DNA of 64,000 bases from Auanema rhodensis (GCA_964057225.1 OZ059894.1:24024476-24088475), one strand, 5' to 3'. Positions 27,901 to 42,944 are shown, counted from the stretch's first letter. A program made the numbers and translations. The notes: generated by a model not told the origin, from the sequence alone.

Positions 27901-28590
27901 GAGATGCGGTTTTCAAAATTAGATTCCCCATGTCCATATTAGTCTAAAAACAAATTTTTATTGATATTGGTGCATGGTAACCATGACTTTGAAATTTACG
28001 TGAACTTTAATTTATGCTAATTAAATGTACACGTGATGTGCACTTGGTATGTAACTCGCTTCACGTGAAAGATAAAGAGATGCGGTTTTCAAAATTAGAT
28101 TCCCCATGTCCATATTAGTCTAAAAACGAATTTTTATTGATATTGGTTCATGGTAACCATGACTTTGAAATTTACGTGAACTTTAATTTATGCTAATTAA
28201 ATGTACACGTGATGTGCACTTGGTATGTAACTCGCTTCACGTGAAAGATAAAGAGATGCGGTTTTCAAAATTAGATTCCCCATGTCCATATTAGTCTAAA
28301 AACAAATTTTTATTGATATTGGTGCATGGTAACCATGACTTTGAAATTTACGTGAACTTTAATTTATGCTAATTAAATGTACACGTGATGTGCACTTGGT
28401 ATGTAACTCGCTTCACGTGAAAGATAAAGAGATGCGGTTTTCAAAATTAGATTCCCCATGTCCATATTAGTCTAAAAACAAATTTTTATTGATATTGGTG
28501 CATGGTAACCATGACTTTGAAATTTACGTGAACTTTAATTTATGCTAATTAAATGTACACGTGATGTGCACTTGGTATGTAACTCGCTTC
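21297..28590. repeat. HOR C: 21-monomer unit (3,696 bp), two copies
   Basis: Copies run 21,297-24,992 and 24,993 to about 28,590. Markers repeat at exactly 3,696 bp: C174 to T at 21,470/25,166; T13 to C at 21,485/25,181; G171 at 21,819/25,515; T82 to G at 22,258/25,954 and 23,490/27,186; G67 to T at 23,123/26,819 and 24,003/27,699; G74 to A at 24,186/27,882; aacgaatt near 24,432/28,128. Each unit contains a smaller duplication: the T82G marker occurs twice 7 monomers apart and the G67T marker twice 5 monomers apart. The match ends where 28,594 carries T82 to G but 24,898 does not. Confidence 0.9.
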
Positions 28591-28688
28591 ACGGGAAAGA
28601 TAAAGAGATGCGGTTTTCAAAATTAGATTCCCCATGTCCATATTAGTCTAAAAACAAATTTTTATTGATATTGGTGCATGGTAACCAT

Positions 28689-31600
28689 GACTTTGAAATT
28701 TACGTGAACTTTAATTTATGCTAATTAAATGTACACGTGATGTGCACTTGGTATGTAACTCGCTTCACGTGAAAGATAAAGAGATGCGGTTTTCAAAATT
28801 AGATTCCCCATGTCCATATTAGTCTAAAAACAAATTTTTATTGATATTGGTTCATGGTAACCATGACTTTGAAATTTACGTGAACTTTAATTTATGCTAA
28901 TTAAATGTACACGTGATGTGCACTTGGTATGTAACTCGCTTCACGTGAAAGATAAAGAGATGCGGTTTTCAAAATTAGATTCCCCATGTCCATATTAGTC
29001 TAAAAACAAATTTTTATTGATATTGGTTCATGGTAACCATGACTTTGAAATTTACGTGAACTTTAATTTATGCTAATTAAATGTACACGTGATGTGCACT
29101 TGGTATGTAACTCGCTTCACGTGAAAGATAAAGAGATGCGGTTTTCAAAATTAGATTCCCCATGTCCATATTAGTCTAAAAACAAATTTTTATTGATATT
29201 GGTTCATGGTAACCATGACTTTGAAATTTACGTGAACTTTAATTTATGCTAATTAAATGTACACGTGATGTGCACTTGGTATGTAACTCGCTTCACGTGA
29301 AAGATAAAGAGATGCGGTTTTCAAAATTAGATTCCCCATGTCCATATTAGTCTAAAAACAAATTTTTATTGATATTGGTTCATGGTAACCATGACTTTGA
29401 AATTTACGTGAACTTTAATTTATGCTAATTAAATGTACACGTGATGTGCACTTGGTATGTAACTCGCTTCACGTGAAAGATAAAGAGATGCGGTTTTCAA
29501 AATTAGATTCCCCATGTCCATATTAGTCTAAAAACAAATTTTTATTGATATTGGTGCATGGTAACCATGACTTTGAAATTTACGTGAACTTTAATTTATG
29601 CTAATTAAATGTACACGTGATGTGCACTTGGTATGTAACTCGCTTCACGTGAAAGATAAAGAGATGCGGTTTTCAAAATTAGATTCCCCATGTCCATATT
29701 AGTCTAAAAACAAATTTTTATTGATATTGGTGCATGGTAACCATGACTTTGAAATTTACGTGAACTTTAATTTATGCTAATTAAATGTACACGTGATGTG
29801 CCCTTGGTATGTAACTCGCTTCACGTGAAAGATAAAGAGATGCGGTTTTCAAAATTAGATTCCCCATGTCCATATTAGTCTAAAAACAAATTTTTATTGA
29901 TATTGGTGCATGGTAACCATGACTTTGAAATTTACGTGAACTTTAATTTATGCTAATTAAATGTACACGTGATGTGCACTTGGTATGTAACTCGCTTCAC
30001 GTGAAAGATAAAGAGATGCGGTTTTCGAAATTAGATTCCCCATGTCCATATTAGTCTAAAAACAAATTTTTATTGATATTGGTGCATGGTAACCATGACT
30101 TTGAAATTTACGTGAACTTTAATTTATGCTAATTAAATGTACACGTGATGTGCACTTGATATGTAACTCGCTTCACGTGAAAGATAAAGAGATGCGGTTT
30201 TCAAAATTAGATTCCCCATGTCCATATTAGTCTAAAAACAAATTTTTATTGATATTGGTTCATGGTAACCATGACTTTGAAATTTACGTGAACTTTAATT
30301 TATGCTAATTAAATGTACACGTGATGTGCACTTGGTATGTAACTCGCTTCACGTGAAAGATAAAGAGATGCGGTTTTCAAAATTAGATTCCCCATGTCCA
30401 TATTAGTCTAAAAACAAATTTTTATTGATATTGGTGCATGGTAACCATGACTTTGAAATTTACGTGAACTTTAATTTATGCTAATTAAATGTACACGTGA
30501 TGTGCACTTGGTATGTAACTCGCTTCACGTGAAAGATAAAGAGATGCGGTTTTCAAAATTAGATTCCCCATGTCCATATTAGTCTAAAAACAAATTTGTA
30601 TTGATATTGGTGCATGGTAACCATGACTTTGAAATTTACGTGAACTTTAATTTATGCTAATTAAATGTACACGTGATGTGCACTTGGTATGTAACTCGCT
30701 TCACGTGAAAGATAAAGAGATGCGGTTTTCAAAATTACATTTTCCATGTCCATATTAGTCTAAAAACATATTTTTATTGATATTGGTGCATGGTAACCAT
30801 GACTTTGAAATTTACGTGAACTTTAATTTATGCTAATTAAATGTACACGTGATGTGCACTTGGTATGTAACTCACTTCACGTGAAAGATAAAGAGATGCG
30901 GTTTTCAAAATTAGATTCCCCATGTCCATATTAGTCTAAAAACAAATTTTTATTTATATTGGTTCATGGTAACCATGACTTTGAAATTTACGTGAACTTT
31001 AATTTATGCTAATTAAATGTACACGTGATGTGCACTTGGTATGTAACTCGCTTCACGTGAAAGATAAAGAGATGCGGTTTTCAAAATTAGATTCCCCATG
31101 TCCATATTAGTCTAAAAACAAATTTTTATTGATATTGGTGAATGGTAACCATGACTTTGAAATTTACGTGAACTTTAATTTATGCTAATTAAATGTACAC
31201 GTGATGTGCATTTGGTATGTAACTCGCTTCACGTGAAAGATAAAGAGATGCGGTTTTCAAAATTAGATTCCCCATGTCCATATTAGTCTAAAAACAAATT
31301 TTTATTGATATTGGTTCATGGTAACCATGACTTTGAAATTTACGTGAACTTTAATTTATGCTAATTAAATGTACACGTGATGTGCACTTGGTATGTAACT
31401 CGCTTCACGTGAAAGATAAAGAGATGCGGTTTTCAAAATTAGATTCCCCATGTCCATATTAGTCTAAAAACAAATTTTTATTGATATTGGTTCATGGTAA
31501 CCATGACTTTGAAATTTACGTGAACTTTAATTTATGCTAATTAAATGTACACGTGATGTGCACTTGGTATGTAACTCGCTTCACGTGAAAGATAAAGAGA

Positions 31601-34600
31601 TGCGGTTTTCAAAATTAGATTCCCCATGTCCATATTAGTCTAAAAACAAATTTTTATTGATATTGGTGCATGGTAACCATGACTTTGAAATTTACGTGAA
31701 CTTTAATTTATGCTAATTAAATGTACACGTGATGTGCACTTGGTATGTAACTCGCTTCACGTGAAAGATAAAGAGATGCGGTTTTCAAAATTAGATTCCC
31801 CATGTCCATATTAGTCTAAAAACAAATTTTTATTGATATTGGTGCATGGTAACCATGACTTTGAAATTTACGTGAACTTTAATTTATGCTAATTAAATGT
31901 ACACGTGATGTGCCCTTGGTATGTAACTCGCTTCACGTGAAAGATAAAGAGATGCGGTTTTCAAAATTAGATTCCCCATGTCCATATTAGTCTAAAAACA
32001 AATTTTTATTGATATTGGTGCATGGTAACCATGACTTTGAAATTTACGTGAACTTTAATTTATGCTAATTAAATGTACACGTGATGTGCACTTGGTATGT
32101 AACTCGCTTCACGTGAAAGATAAAGAGATGCGGTTTTCAAAATTAGATTCCCCATGTCCATATTAGTCTAAAAACAAATTTTTATTGATATTGGTGCATG
32201 GTAACCATGACTTTGAAATTTACGTGAACTTTAATTTATGCTAATTAAATGTACACGTGATGTGCACTTGGTATGTAACTCGCTTCACGGGAAAGATAAA
32301 AAGATGCGGTTTTCAAAATTAAATTTTCCATGTCCATATTAGTCTAAAAACAAATTTTTATTGATATTGGTGCATGGTAACCATGACTTTGAAATTTACG
32401 TGAACTTTAATTTATGCTAATTAAATGTACACGTGATGTGCACTTGGTATGTAACTCGCTTCACGTGAAAGATAAAGAGATGCGGTTTTCAAAATTAGAT
32501 TCCCCATGTCCATATTAGTCTAAAAACAAATTTGTATTGATATTGGTGCATGGTAACCATGACTTTGAAATTTACGTGAACTTTAATTTATGCTAATTAA
32601 ATGTACACGTGATGTGCACTTGGTATGTAACTCGCTTCACGTGAAAGATAAAGAGATGCGGTTTTCAAAATTAGATTCCCCATGTCCATATTAGTCTAAA
32701 AACAAATTTTTATTGATATTGGTGCATGGTAACCATGACTTTGAAATTTACGTGAACTTTAATTTATGCTAATTAAATGTACACGTGATGTGCACTTGGT
32801 ATGTAACTCGCTTCACGTGAAAGATAAAGAGATGCGGTTTTCAAAATTAGATTCCCCATGTCCATATTAGTCTAAAAACAAATTTTTATTGATATTGGTG
32901 CATGGTAACCATGACTTTGAAATTTACGTGAACTTTAATTTATGCTAATTAAATGTACACGTGATGTGCACTTGGTATGTAACTCGCTTCACGTGAAAGA
33001 TAAAGAGATGCGGTTTTCAAAATTAGATTCCCCATGTCCATATTAGTCTAAAAACAAATTTTTATTGATATTGGTTCATGGTAACCATGACTTTGAAATT
33101 TACGTGAACTTTAATTTATGCTAATTAAATGTACACGTGATGTGCACTTGGTATGTAACTCGCTTCACGTGAAAGATAAAAAGATGCGGTTTTCAAAATT
33201 AGATTCCCCATGTCCATATTAGTCTAAAAACAAATTTTTATTGATATTGGTTCATGGTAACCATGACTTTGAAATTTACGTGAACTTCAATTTATGCTAA
33301 TTAAATGTACACGTGATGTGCACTTGGTATGTAACTCGCTTCACGTGAAAGATAAAAAGATGCGGTTTTCAAAATTAGATTCCCCATGTCCATATTAGTC
33401 TAAAAACAAATTTTTATTGATATTGGTTCATGGTAACCATGACTTTGAAATTTACGTGAACTTCAATTTATGCTAATTAAATGTACACGTGATGTGCACT
33501 TGGTATGTAACTCGCTTAACGTGAAAGATAAAGAGATGCGGTTTTCAAAATTAGATTCCCCATGTCCATATTAGTCTAAAAACAAATTTTTATTGATATT
33601 GGTTCATGGTAACCATGACTTTGAAATTTACGTGAACTTTAATTTATGCTAATTAAATGTACACGTGATGTGCACTTGGTATGTAACTCGCTTCACGTGA
33701 AAGATAAAGAGATGCGGTTTTCAAAATTAGATTCCCCATGTCCATATTAGTCTAAAAACAAATTTTTATTGATATTGGTGCATGGTAACCATGACTTTGA
33801 AATTTACGTGAACTTTAATTTATGCTAATTAAATGTACACGTGATGTGCATTTGGTATGTAACTCGCTTCACGTGAAAGATAAAGAGATGCGGTTTTCAA
33901 AATTAGATTCCCCATGTCCATATTAGTCTAAAAACAAATTTTTATTGATATTGGTTCATGGTAACCATGACTTTGAAATTTACGTGAACTTTAATTTATG
34001 CTAATTAAATGTACACGTGATGTGCACTTGGTATGTAACTCGCTTCACGTGAAAGATAAAGAGATGCGGTTTTCAAAATTAGATTCCCCATGTCCATATT
34101 AGTCTAAAAACAAATTTTTATTGATATTGGTGCATGGTAACCATGACTTTGAAATTTACGTGAACTTTAATTTATGCTAATTAAATGTACACGTGATGTG
34201 CACTTGGTATGTAACTCGCTTCACGTGAAAGATAAAGAGATGCGGTTTTCAAAATTAGATTCCCCATGTCCATATTAGTCTAAAAACAAATTTTTATTGA
34301 TATTGGTTCATGGTAACCATGACTTTGAAATTTACGTGAACTTTAATTTATGCTAATTAAATGTACACGTGATGTGCACTTGGTATGTAACTCGCTTCAC
34401 GTGAAAGATAAAGAGATGCGGTTTTCAAAATTAGATTCCCCATGTCCATATTAGTCTAAAAACAAATTTTTATTGATATTGGTTCATGGTAACCATGACT
34501 TTGAAATTTACGTGAACTTTAATTTATGCTAATTAAATGTACACGTGATGTGCACTTGGTATGTAACTCGCTTCACGTGAAAGATAAAGAGATGCGGTTT

Positions 34601-37600
34601 TCAAAATTAGATTCCCCATGTCCATATTAGTCTAAAAACAAATTTTTATTGATATTGGTTCATGGTAACCATGACTTTGAAATTTACGTGAACTTTAATT
34701 TATGCTAATTAAATGTACACGTGATGTGCACTTGGTATGTAACTCGCTTCACGTGAAAGATAAAGAGATGCGGTTTTCAAAATTAGATTCCCCATGTCCA
34801 TATTAGTCTAAAAACAAATTTTTATTGATATTGGTTCATGGTAACCATGACTTTGAAATTTACGTGAACTTTAATTTATGCTAATTAAATGTACACGTGA
34901 TGTGCACTTGGTATGTAACTCGCTTCACGTGAAAGATAAAGAGATGCGGTTTTCAAAATTAGATTCCCCATGTCCATATTAGTCTAAAAACAAATTTTTA
35001 TTGATATTGGTGCATGGTAACCATGACTTTGAAATTTACGTGAACTTTAATTTATGCTAATTAAATGTACACGTGATGTGCACTTGGTATGTAACTCGCT
35101 TCACGTGAAAGATAAAGAGATGCGGTTTTCAAAATTAGATTCCCCATGTCCATATTAGTCTAAAAACAAATTTTTATTGATATTGGTGCATGGTAACCAT
35201 GACTTTGAAATTTACGTGAACTTTAATTTATGCTAATTAAATGTACACGTGATGTGCCCTTGGTATGTAACTCGCTTCACGTGAAAGATAAAGAGATGCG
35301 GTTTTCAAAATTAGATTCCCCATGTCCATATTAGTCTAAAAACAAATTTTTATTGATATTGGTGCATGGTAACCATGACTTTGAAATTTACGTGAACTTT
35401 AATTTATGCTAATTAAATGTACACGTGATGTGCACTTGGTATGTAACTCGCTTCACGTGAAAGATAAAGAGATGCGGTTTTCGAAATTAGATTCCCCATG
35501 TCCATATTAGTCTAAAAACAAATTTTTATTGATATTGGTGCATGGTAACCATGACTTTGAAATTTACGTGAACTTTAATTTATGCTAATTAAATGTACAC
35601 GTGATGTGCACTTGATATGTAACTCGCTTCACGTGAAAGATAAAGAGATGCGGTTTTCAAAATTAGATTCCCCATGTCCATATTAGTCTAAAAACAAATT
35701 TTTATTGATATTGGTTCATGGTAACCATGACTTTGAAATTTACGTGAACTTTAATTTATGCTAATTAAATGTACACGTGATGTGCACTTGGTATGTAACT
35801 CGCTTCACGTGAAAGATAAAGAGATGCGGTTTTCAAAATTAGATTCCCCATGTCCATATTAGTCTAAAAACAAATTTTTATTGATATTGGTGCATGGTAA
35901 CCATGACTTTGAAATTTACGTGAACTTTAATTTATGCTAATTAAATGTACACGTGATGTGCACTTGGTATGTAACTCGCTTCACGTGAAAGATAAAGAGA
36001 TGCGGTTTTCAAAATTAGATTCCCCATGTCCATATTAGTCTAAAAACAAATTTGTATTGATATTGGTGCATGGTAACCATGACTTTGAAATTTACGTGAA
36101 CTTTAATTTATGCTAATTAAATGTACACGTGATGTGCACTTGGTATGTAACTCGCTTCACGTGAAAGATAAAGAGATGCGGTTTTCAAAATTACATTTTC
36201 CATGTCCATATTAGTCTAAAAACATATTTTTATTGATATTGGTGCATGGTAACCATGACTTTGAAATTTACGTGAACTTTAATTTATGCTAATTAAATGT
36301 ACACGTGATGTGCACTTGGTATGTAACTCACTTCACGTGAAAGATAAAGAGATGCGGTTTTCAAAATTAGATTCCCCATGTCCATATTAGTCTAAAAACA
36401 AATTTTTATTTATATTGGTTCATGGTAACCATGACTTTGAAATTTACGTGAACTTTAATTTATGCTAATTAAATGTACACGTGATGTGCACTTGGTATGT
36501 AACTCGCTTCACGTGAAAGATAAAGAGATGCGGTTTTCAAAATTAGATTCCCCATGTCCATATTAGTCTAAAAACAAATTTTTATTGATATTGGTGAATG
36601 GTAACCATGACTTTGAAATTTACGTGAACTTTAATTTATGCTAATTAAATGTACACGTGATGTGCATTTGGTATGTAACTCGCTTCACGTGAAAGATAAA
36701 GAGATGCGGTTTTCAAAATTAGATTCCCCATGTCCATATTAGTCTAAAAACAAATTTTTATTGATATTGGTTCATGGTAACCATGACTTTGAAATTTACG
36801 TGAACTTTAATTTATGCTAATTAAATGTACACGTGATGTGCACTTGGTATGTAACTCGCTTCACGTGAAAGATAAAGAGATGCGGTTTTCAAAATTAGAT
36901 TCCCCATGTCCATATTAGTCTAAAAACAAATTTTTATTGATATTGGTTCATGGTAACCATGACTTTGAAATTTACGTGAACTTTAATTTATGCTAATTAA
37001 ATGTACACGTGATGTGCACTTGGTATGTAACTCGCTTCACGTGAAAGATAAAGAGATGCGGTTTTCAAAATTAGATTCCCCATGTCCATATTAGTCTAAA
37101 AACAAATTTTTATTGATATTGGTGCATGGTAACCATGACTTTGAAATTTACGTGAACTTTAATTTATGCTAATTAAATGTACACGTGATGTGCACTTGGT
37201 ATGTAACTCGCTTCACGTGAAAGATAAAGAGATGCGGTTTTCAAAATTAGATTCCCCATGTCCATATTAGTCTAAAAACAAATTTTTATTGATATTGGTG
37301 CATGGTAACCATGACTTTGAAATTTACGTGAACTTTAATTTATGCTAATTAAATGTACACGTGATGTGCCCTTGGTATGTAACTCGCTTCACGTGAAAGA
37401 TAAAGAGATGCGGTTTTCAAAATTAGATTCCCCATGTCCATATTAGTCTAAAAACAAATTTTTATTGATATTGGTGCATGGTAACCATGACTTTGAAATT
37501 TACGTGAACTTTAATTTATGCTAATTAAATGTACACGTGATGTGCACTTGGTATGTAACTCGCTTCACGTGAAAGATAAAGAGATGCGGTTTTCAAAATT

Positions 37601-39580
37601 AGATTCCCCATGTCCATATTAGTCTAAAAACAAATTTTTATTGATATTGGTGCATGGTAACCATGACTTTGAAATTTACGTGAACTTTAATTTATGCTAA
37701 TTAAATGTACACGTGATGTGCACTTGGTATGTAACTCGCTTCACGGGAAAGATAAAAAGATGCGGTTTTCAAAATTAAATTTTCCATGTCCATATTAGTC
37801 TAAAAACAAATTTTTATTGATATTGGTGCATGGTAACCATGACTTTGAAATTTACGTGAACTTTAATTTATGCTAATTAAATGTACACGTGATGTGCACT
37901 TGGTATGTAACTCGCTTCACGTGAAAGATAAAGAGATGCGGTTTTCAAAATTAGATTCCCCATGTCCATATTAGTCTAAAAACAAATTTGTATTGATATT
38001 GGTGCATGGTAACCATGACTTTGAAATTTACGTGAACTTTAATTTATGCTAATTAAATGTACACGTGATGTGCACTTGGTATGTAACTCGCTTCACGTGA
38101 AAGATAAAGAGATGCGGTTTTCAAAATTAGATTCCCCATGTCCATATTAGTCTAAAAACAAATTTTTATTGATATTGGTGCATGGTAACCATGACTTTGA
38201 AATTTACGTGAACTTTAATTTATGCTAATTAAATGTACACGTGATGTGCACTTGGTATGTAACTCGCTTCACGTGAAAGATAAAGAGATGCGGTTTTCAA
38301 AATTAGATTCCCCATGTCCATATTAGTCTAAAAACAAATTTTTATTGATATTGGTGCATGGTAACCATGACTTTGAAATTTACGTGAACTTTAATTTATG
38401 CTAATTAAATGTACACGTGATGTGCACTTGGTATGTAACTCGCTTCACGTGAAAGATAAAGAGATGCGGTTTTCAAAATTAGATTCCCCATGTCCATATT
38501 AGTCTAAAAACAAATTTTTATTGATATTGGTTCATGGTAACCATGACTTTGAAATTTACGTGAACTTTAATTTATGCTAATTAAATGTACACGTGATGTG
38601 CACTTGGTATGTAACTCGCTTCACGTGAAAGATAAAAAGATGCGGTTTTCAAAATTAGATTCCCCATGTCCATATTAGTCTAAAAACAAATTTTTATTGA
38701 TATTGGTTCATGGTAACCATGACTTTGAAATTTACGTGAACTTCAATTTATGCTAATTAAATGTACACGTGATGTGCACTTGGTATGTAACTCGCTTCAC
38801 GTGAAAGATAAAAAGATGCGGTTTTCAAAATTAGATTCCCCATGTCCATATTAGTCTAAAAACAAATTTTTATTGATATTGGTTCATGGTAACCATGACT
38901 TTGAAATTTACGTGAACTTCAATTTATGCTAATTAAATGTACACGTGATGTGCACTTGGTATGTAACTCGCTTAACGTGAAAGATAAAGAGATGCGGTTT
39001 TCAAAATTAGATTCCCCATGTCCATATTAGTCTAAAAACAAATTTTTATTGATATTGGTTCATGGTAACCATGACTTTGAAATTTACGTGAACTTTAATT
39101 TATGCTAATTAAATGTACACGTGATGTGCACTTGGTATGTAACTCGCTTCACGTGAAAGATAAAGAGATGCGGTTTTCAAAATTAGATTCCCCATGTCCA
39201 TATTAGTCTAAAAACAAATTTTTATTGATATTGGTGCATGGTAACCATGACTTTGAAATTTACGTGAACTTTAATTTATGCTAATTAAATGTACACGTGA
39301 TGTGCATTTGGTATGTAACTCGCTTCACGTGAAAGATAAAGAGATGCGGTTTTCAAAATTAGATTCCCCATGTCCATATTAGTCTAAAAACAAATTTTTA
39401 TTGATATTGGTTCATGGTAACCATGACTTTGAAATTTACGTGAACTTTAATTTATGCTAATTAAATGTACACGTGATGTGCACTTGGTATGTAACTCGCT
39501 TCACGTGAAAGATAAAGAGATGCGGTTTTCAAAATTAGATTCCCCATGTCCATATTAGTCTAAAAACAAATTTTTATTGA
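28689..39580. repeat. HOR D: 31-monomer unit (5,456 bp), two copies
   Basis: Copies run 28,689-34,144 and 34,145 to about 39,580. Markers repeat at exactly 5,456 bp: attacatttt at 30,738/36,194; ggtgaatgg at 31,141/36,597; tttgtatt at 30,598/36,054 and 32,534/37,990; T82 to G at 32,290/37,746; cgcttaacg at 33,518/38,974; ttttcgaaa near 30,027/35,483; G74 to A at 30,874/36,330. The order of T/G at position 164 also matches along the stretches compared. Every marker checked inside the unit is shared, which makes this the cleanest and probably one of the most recent duplications in the window. Confidence 0.92.
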
Positions 39581-39600
39581 TATTGGTTCATGGTAACCAT

Positions 39601-40304
39601 GACTTTGAAATTTACGTGAACTTCAATTTATGCTAATTAAATGTACACGTGATGTGCACTTGGTATGTAACTCGCTTCACGTGAAAGATAAAGAGATGCG
39701 GTTTTCAAAATTAGATTCCCCATGTCCATATTAGTCTAAAAACAAATTTTTATTGATATTGGTTCATGGTAACCATGACTTTGAAATTTACGTGAACTTT
39801 AATTTATGCTAATTAAATGTACACGTGATGTGCACTTGGTATGTAACTCGCTTCACGTGAAAGATAAAGAGATGCGGTTTTCAAAATTAGATTCCCCATG
39901 TCCATATTAGTCTAAAAACAAATTTTTATTGATATTGGTGCATGGTAACCATGACTTTGAAATTTACGTGAACTTTAATTTATGCTAATTAAATGTACAC
40001 GTGATGTGCATTTGGTATGTAACTCGCTTCACGTGAAAGATAAAGAGATGCGGTTTTCAAAATTAGATTCCCCATGTCCATATTAGTCTAAAAACAAATT
40101 TTTATTGATATTGGTGCATGGTAACCATGACTTTGAAATTTACGTGAACTTTAATTTATGCTAATTAAATGTACACGTGATGTGCACTTGGTATGTAACT
40201 CGCTTCACGTGAAAGATAAAGAGATGCGGTTTTCAAAATTAGATTCCCCATGTCCATATTAGTCTAAAAACAAATTTTTATTGATATTGGTTCATGGTAA
40301 CCAT
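39601..40304. repeat. Four monomers between HOR D and HOR E
   Basis: Ordinary monomers starting at 39,601, 39,777, 39,953 and 40,129. They mix C and T at position 24; the third carries C59 to T (gtgcatttgg), a variant otherwise found in HOR D, suggesting they derive from that unit. No other feature is visible. Confidence 0.7.
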
Positions 40305-42064
40305 GACTTTGAAATTTACGTGAACTTCAATTTATGCTAATTAAATGTACACGTGATGTGCACTTGGTATGTAACTCGCTTCACGTGAAAGATAAAGAGA
40401 TGCGGTTTTCAAAATTAGATTCCCCATGTCCATATTAGTCTAAAAACAAATTTTTATTGATATTGGTTCATGGTAACCATGACTTTGAAATTTACGTGAA
40501 CTTCAATTTATGCTAATTAAATGTACACGTGATGTGCACTTGGTATGTAACTCGCTTCACGTGAAAGATAAAGAGATGCGGTTTTCAAAATTAGATTCCC
40601 CATGTCCATATTAGTCTAAAAACAAATTTTTATTGATATTGGTGCATGGTAACCATGACTTTGAAATTTACGTGAACTTTAATTTATGCTAATTAAATGT
40701 ACACGTGATGTGCACTTGGTATGTAACTCGCTTCACGTGAAAGATAAAGAGATGCGGTTTTCAAAATTAGATTCCCCATGTCCATATTAGTCTAAAAACA
40801 AATTTTTATTGATATTGGTTCATGGTAACCATGACTTTGAAATTTACGTGAACTTTAATTTATGCTAATTAAATGTACACGTGATGTGCACTTGGTATGT
40901 AACTCGCTTCACGTGAAAGATGAAGAGATGCGGTTTTCAAAATTAGATAACCCATGTCCATATTAGTCTAAAAACAAATTTTTATTGATATTGGTTCATG
41001 GTAACCATGACTTTGAAATTTACGTGAACTTCAATTTATGCTAATTAAATGTACACGTGATGTGCACTTGGTATGTAACTCGCTTCACGTGAAAGATAAA
41101 GAGATGCGGTTTTCAAAATTAGATTCCCCATGTCCATATTAGTCTAAAAACATATTTTTATTGATATTGGTGCATGGTAACCATGACTTTGAAATTTACG
41201 TGAACTTCAATTTATGCTAATTAAATGTACACGTGATGTGCACTTGGTATGTAACTCGCTTCACGTGAAAGATAAAGAGATGCGGTTTTCAAAATTAGAT
41301 TCCCCATGTCCATATTAGTCTAAAAACAAATTTTTATTGATATTGGTTCATGGTAACCATGACTTTGAAATTTACGTGAACTTCAATTTATGCTAATTAA
41401 ATGTACACGTGATGTGCACTTGGTATGTAACTCGCTTCACGTGAAAGATAAAGAGATGCGGTTTTCAAAATTAGATTCCCCATGTCCATATTAGTCTAAA
41501 AACAAATTTTTATTGATATTGGTGCATGGTAACCATGACTTTGAAATTTACGTGAACTTTAATTTATGCTAATTAAATGTACACGTGATGTGCACTTGGT
41601 ATGTAACTCGCTTCACGTGAAAGATAAAGAGATGCGGTTTTCAAAATTAGATTCCCCATGTCCATATTAGTCTAAAAACAAATTTTTATTGATATTGGTT
41701 CATGGTAACCATGACTTTGAAATTTACGTGAACTTTAATTTATGCTAATTAAATGTACACGTGATGTGCACTTGGTATGTAACTCGCTTCACGTGAAAGA
41801 TGAAGAGATGCGGTTTTCAAAATTAGATAACCCATGTCCATATTAGTCTAAAAACAAATTTTTTTTGATATTGGTTCATGGTAACCATGACTTTGAAATT
41901 TACGTGAACTTCAATTTATGCTAATTAAATGTACACGTGATGTGCACTTGGTATGTAACTCGCTTCACGTGAAAGATAAAGAGATGCGGTTTTCAAAATT
42001 AGATTCCCCATGTCCATATTAGTCTACAAACAAATTTTTATTGATATTGGTTCATGGTAACCAT
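40305..42064. repeat. HOR E: 5-monomer unit (880 bp), two copies
   Basis: Copies run 40,305-41,184 and 41,185-42,064. The shared marker is a monomer with both A90 to G (40,922 and 41,802) and gataaccc in place of gattcccc (40,949 and 41,829), exactly 880 bp apart. The T/C pattern at 24 (C, C, T, T, C) is the same in both. Differences are few: the T8 run only in the second copy, a catattt variant at about 41,152 only in the first. Confidence 0.85.
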
Positions 42065-42944
42065 GACTTTGAAATTTACGTGAACTTCAATTTATGCTAA
42101 TTAAATGTACACGTGATGTGCACTTGGTATGTAACTCGCTTCACGTGAAAGATAAAGAGATGCGGTTTTCAAAATTAGATTCCCCATGTCCATATTAGTC
42201 TAAAAACAAATTTTTATTAATATTGGTTCATGGTAACCATGACTTTGAAATTTACGTGAACTTCAATTTATGCTAATTAAATGTACACGTGATGTGCACT
42301 TGGTATGTAACTTGCTTCACGTGAAAGATAAAGAGATGCGGTTTTCAAAATTAGATTCCCCATGTCCATATTAGTCTAAAAACAAATTTTTATTGATATT
42401 GGTTCATGGTAACCATGACTTTGAAATTTACGTGAACTTCAATTTATGCTAATTAAATGTACACGTGATGTGCACTTGGTATGTAACTCGCTTCACGTGA
42501 AAGATAAAGAGATGCGGTTTTCAAAATTAGATTCCCCATGTCCATATTAGTCTAAAAACAAATTTTTATTGATATTGGTTCATGGTAACCATGACTTTGA
42601 AATTTACGTGAACTTCAATTTATGCTAATTAAATGTACACGTGATGTGCACTTGGTATGTAACTCGCTTCACGTGAAAGATAAAGAGATGCGGTTTTCAA
42701 AATTAGATTCCCCATGTCCATATTAGTCTAAAAACAAATTTTTATTGATATTGGTGCATGGTAACCATGACTTTGAAATTTACGTGAACTTTAATTTATG
42801 CTAATTAAATGTACACGTGATGTGCACTTGGTATGTAACTCGCTTCACGTGAAAGATAAAGAGATGCGGTTTTCAAAATTAGATTCCCCATGTCCATATT
42901 AGTCTAAAAACAAATTTTTATTGATATTGGTTCATGGTAACCAT
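42065..42944. repeat. Five monomers between HOR E and HOR F
   Basis: The first four monomers (42,065, 42,241, 42,417, 42,593) all carry C at position 24; the fifth (42,769) has T. Single private changes include ttattaata near 42,218 and c to t at 42,313, which removes a CpG. No higher-order pattern is visible here. Confidence 0.7.
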
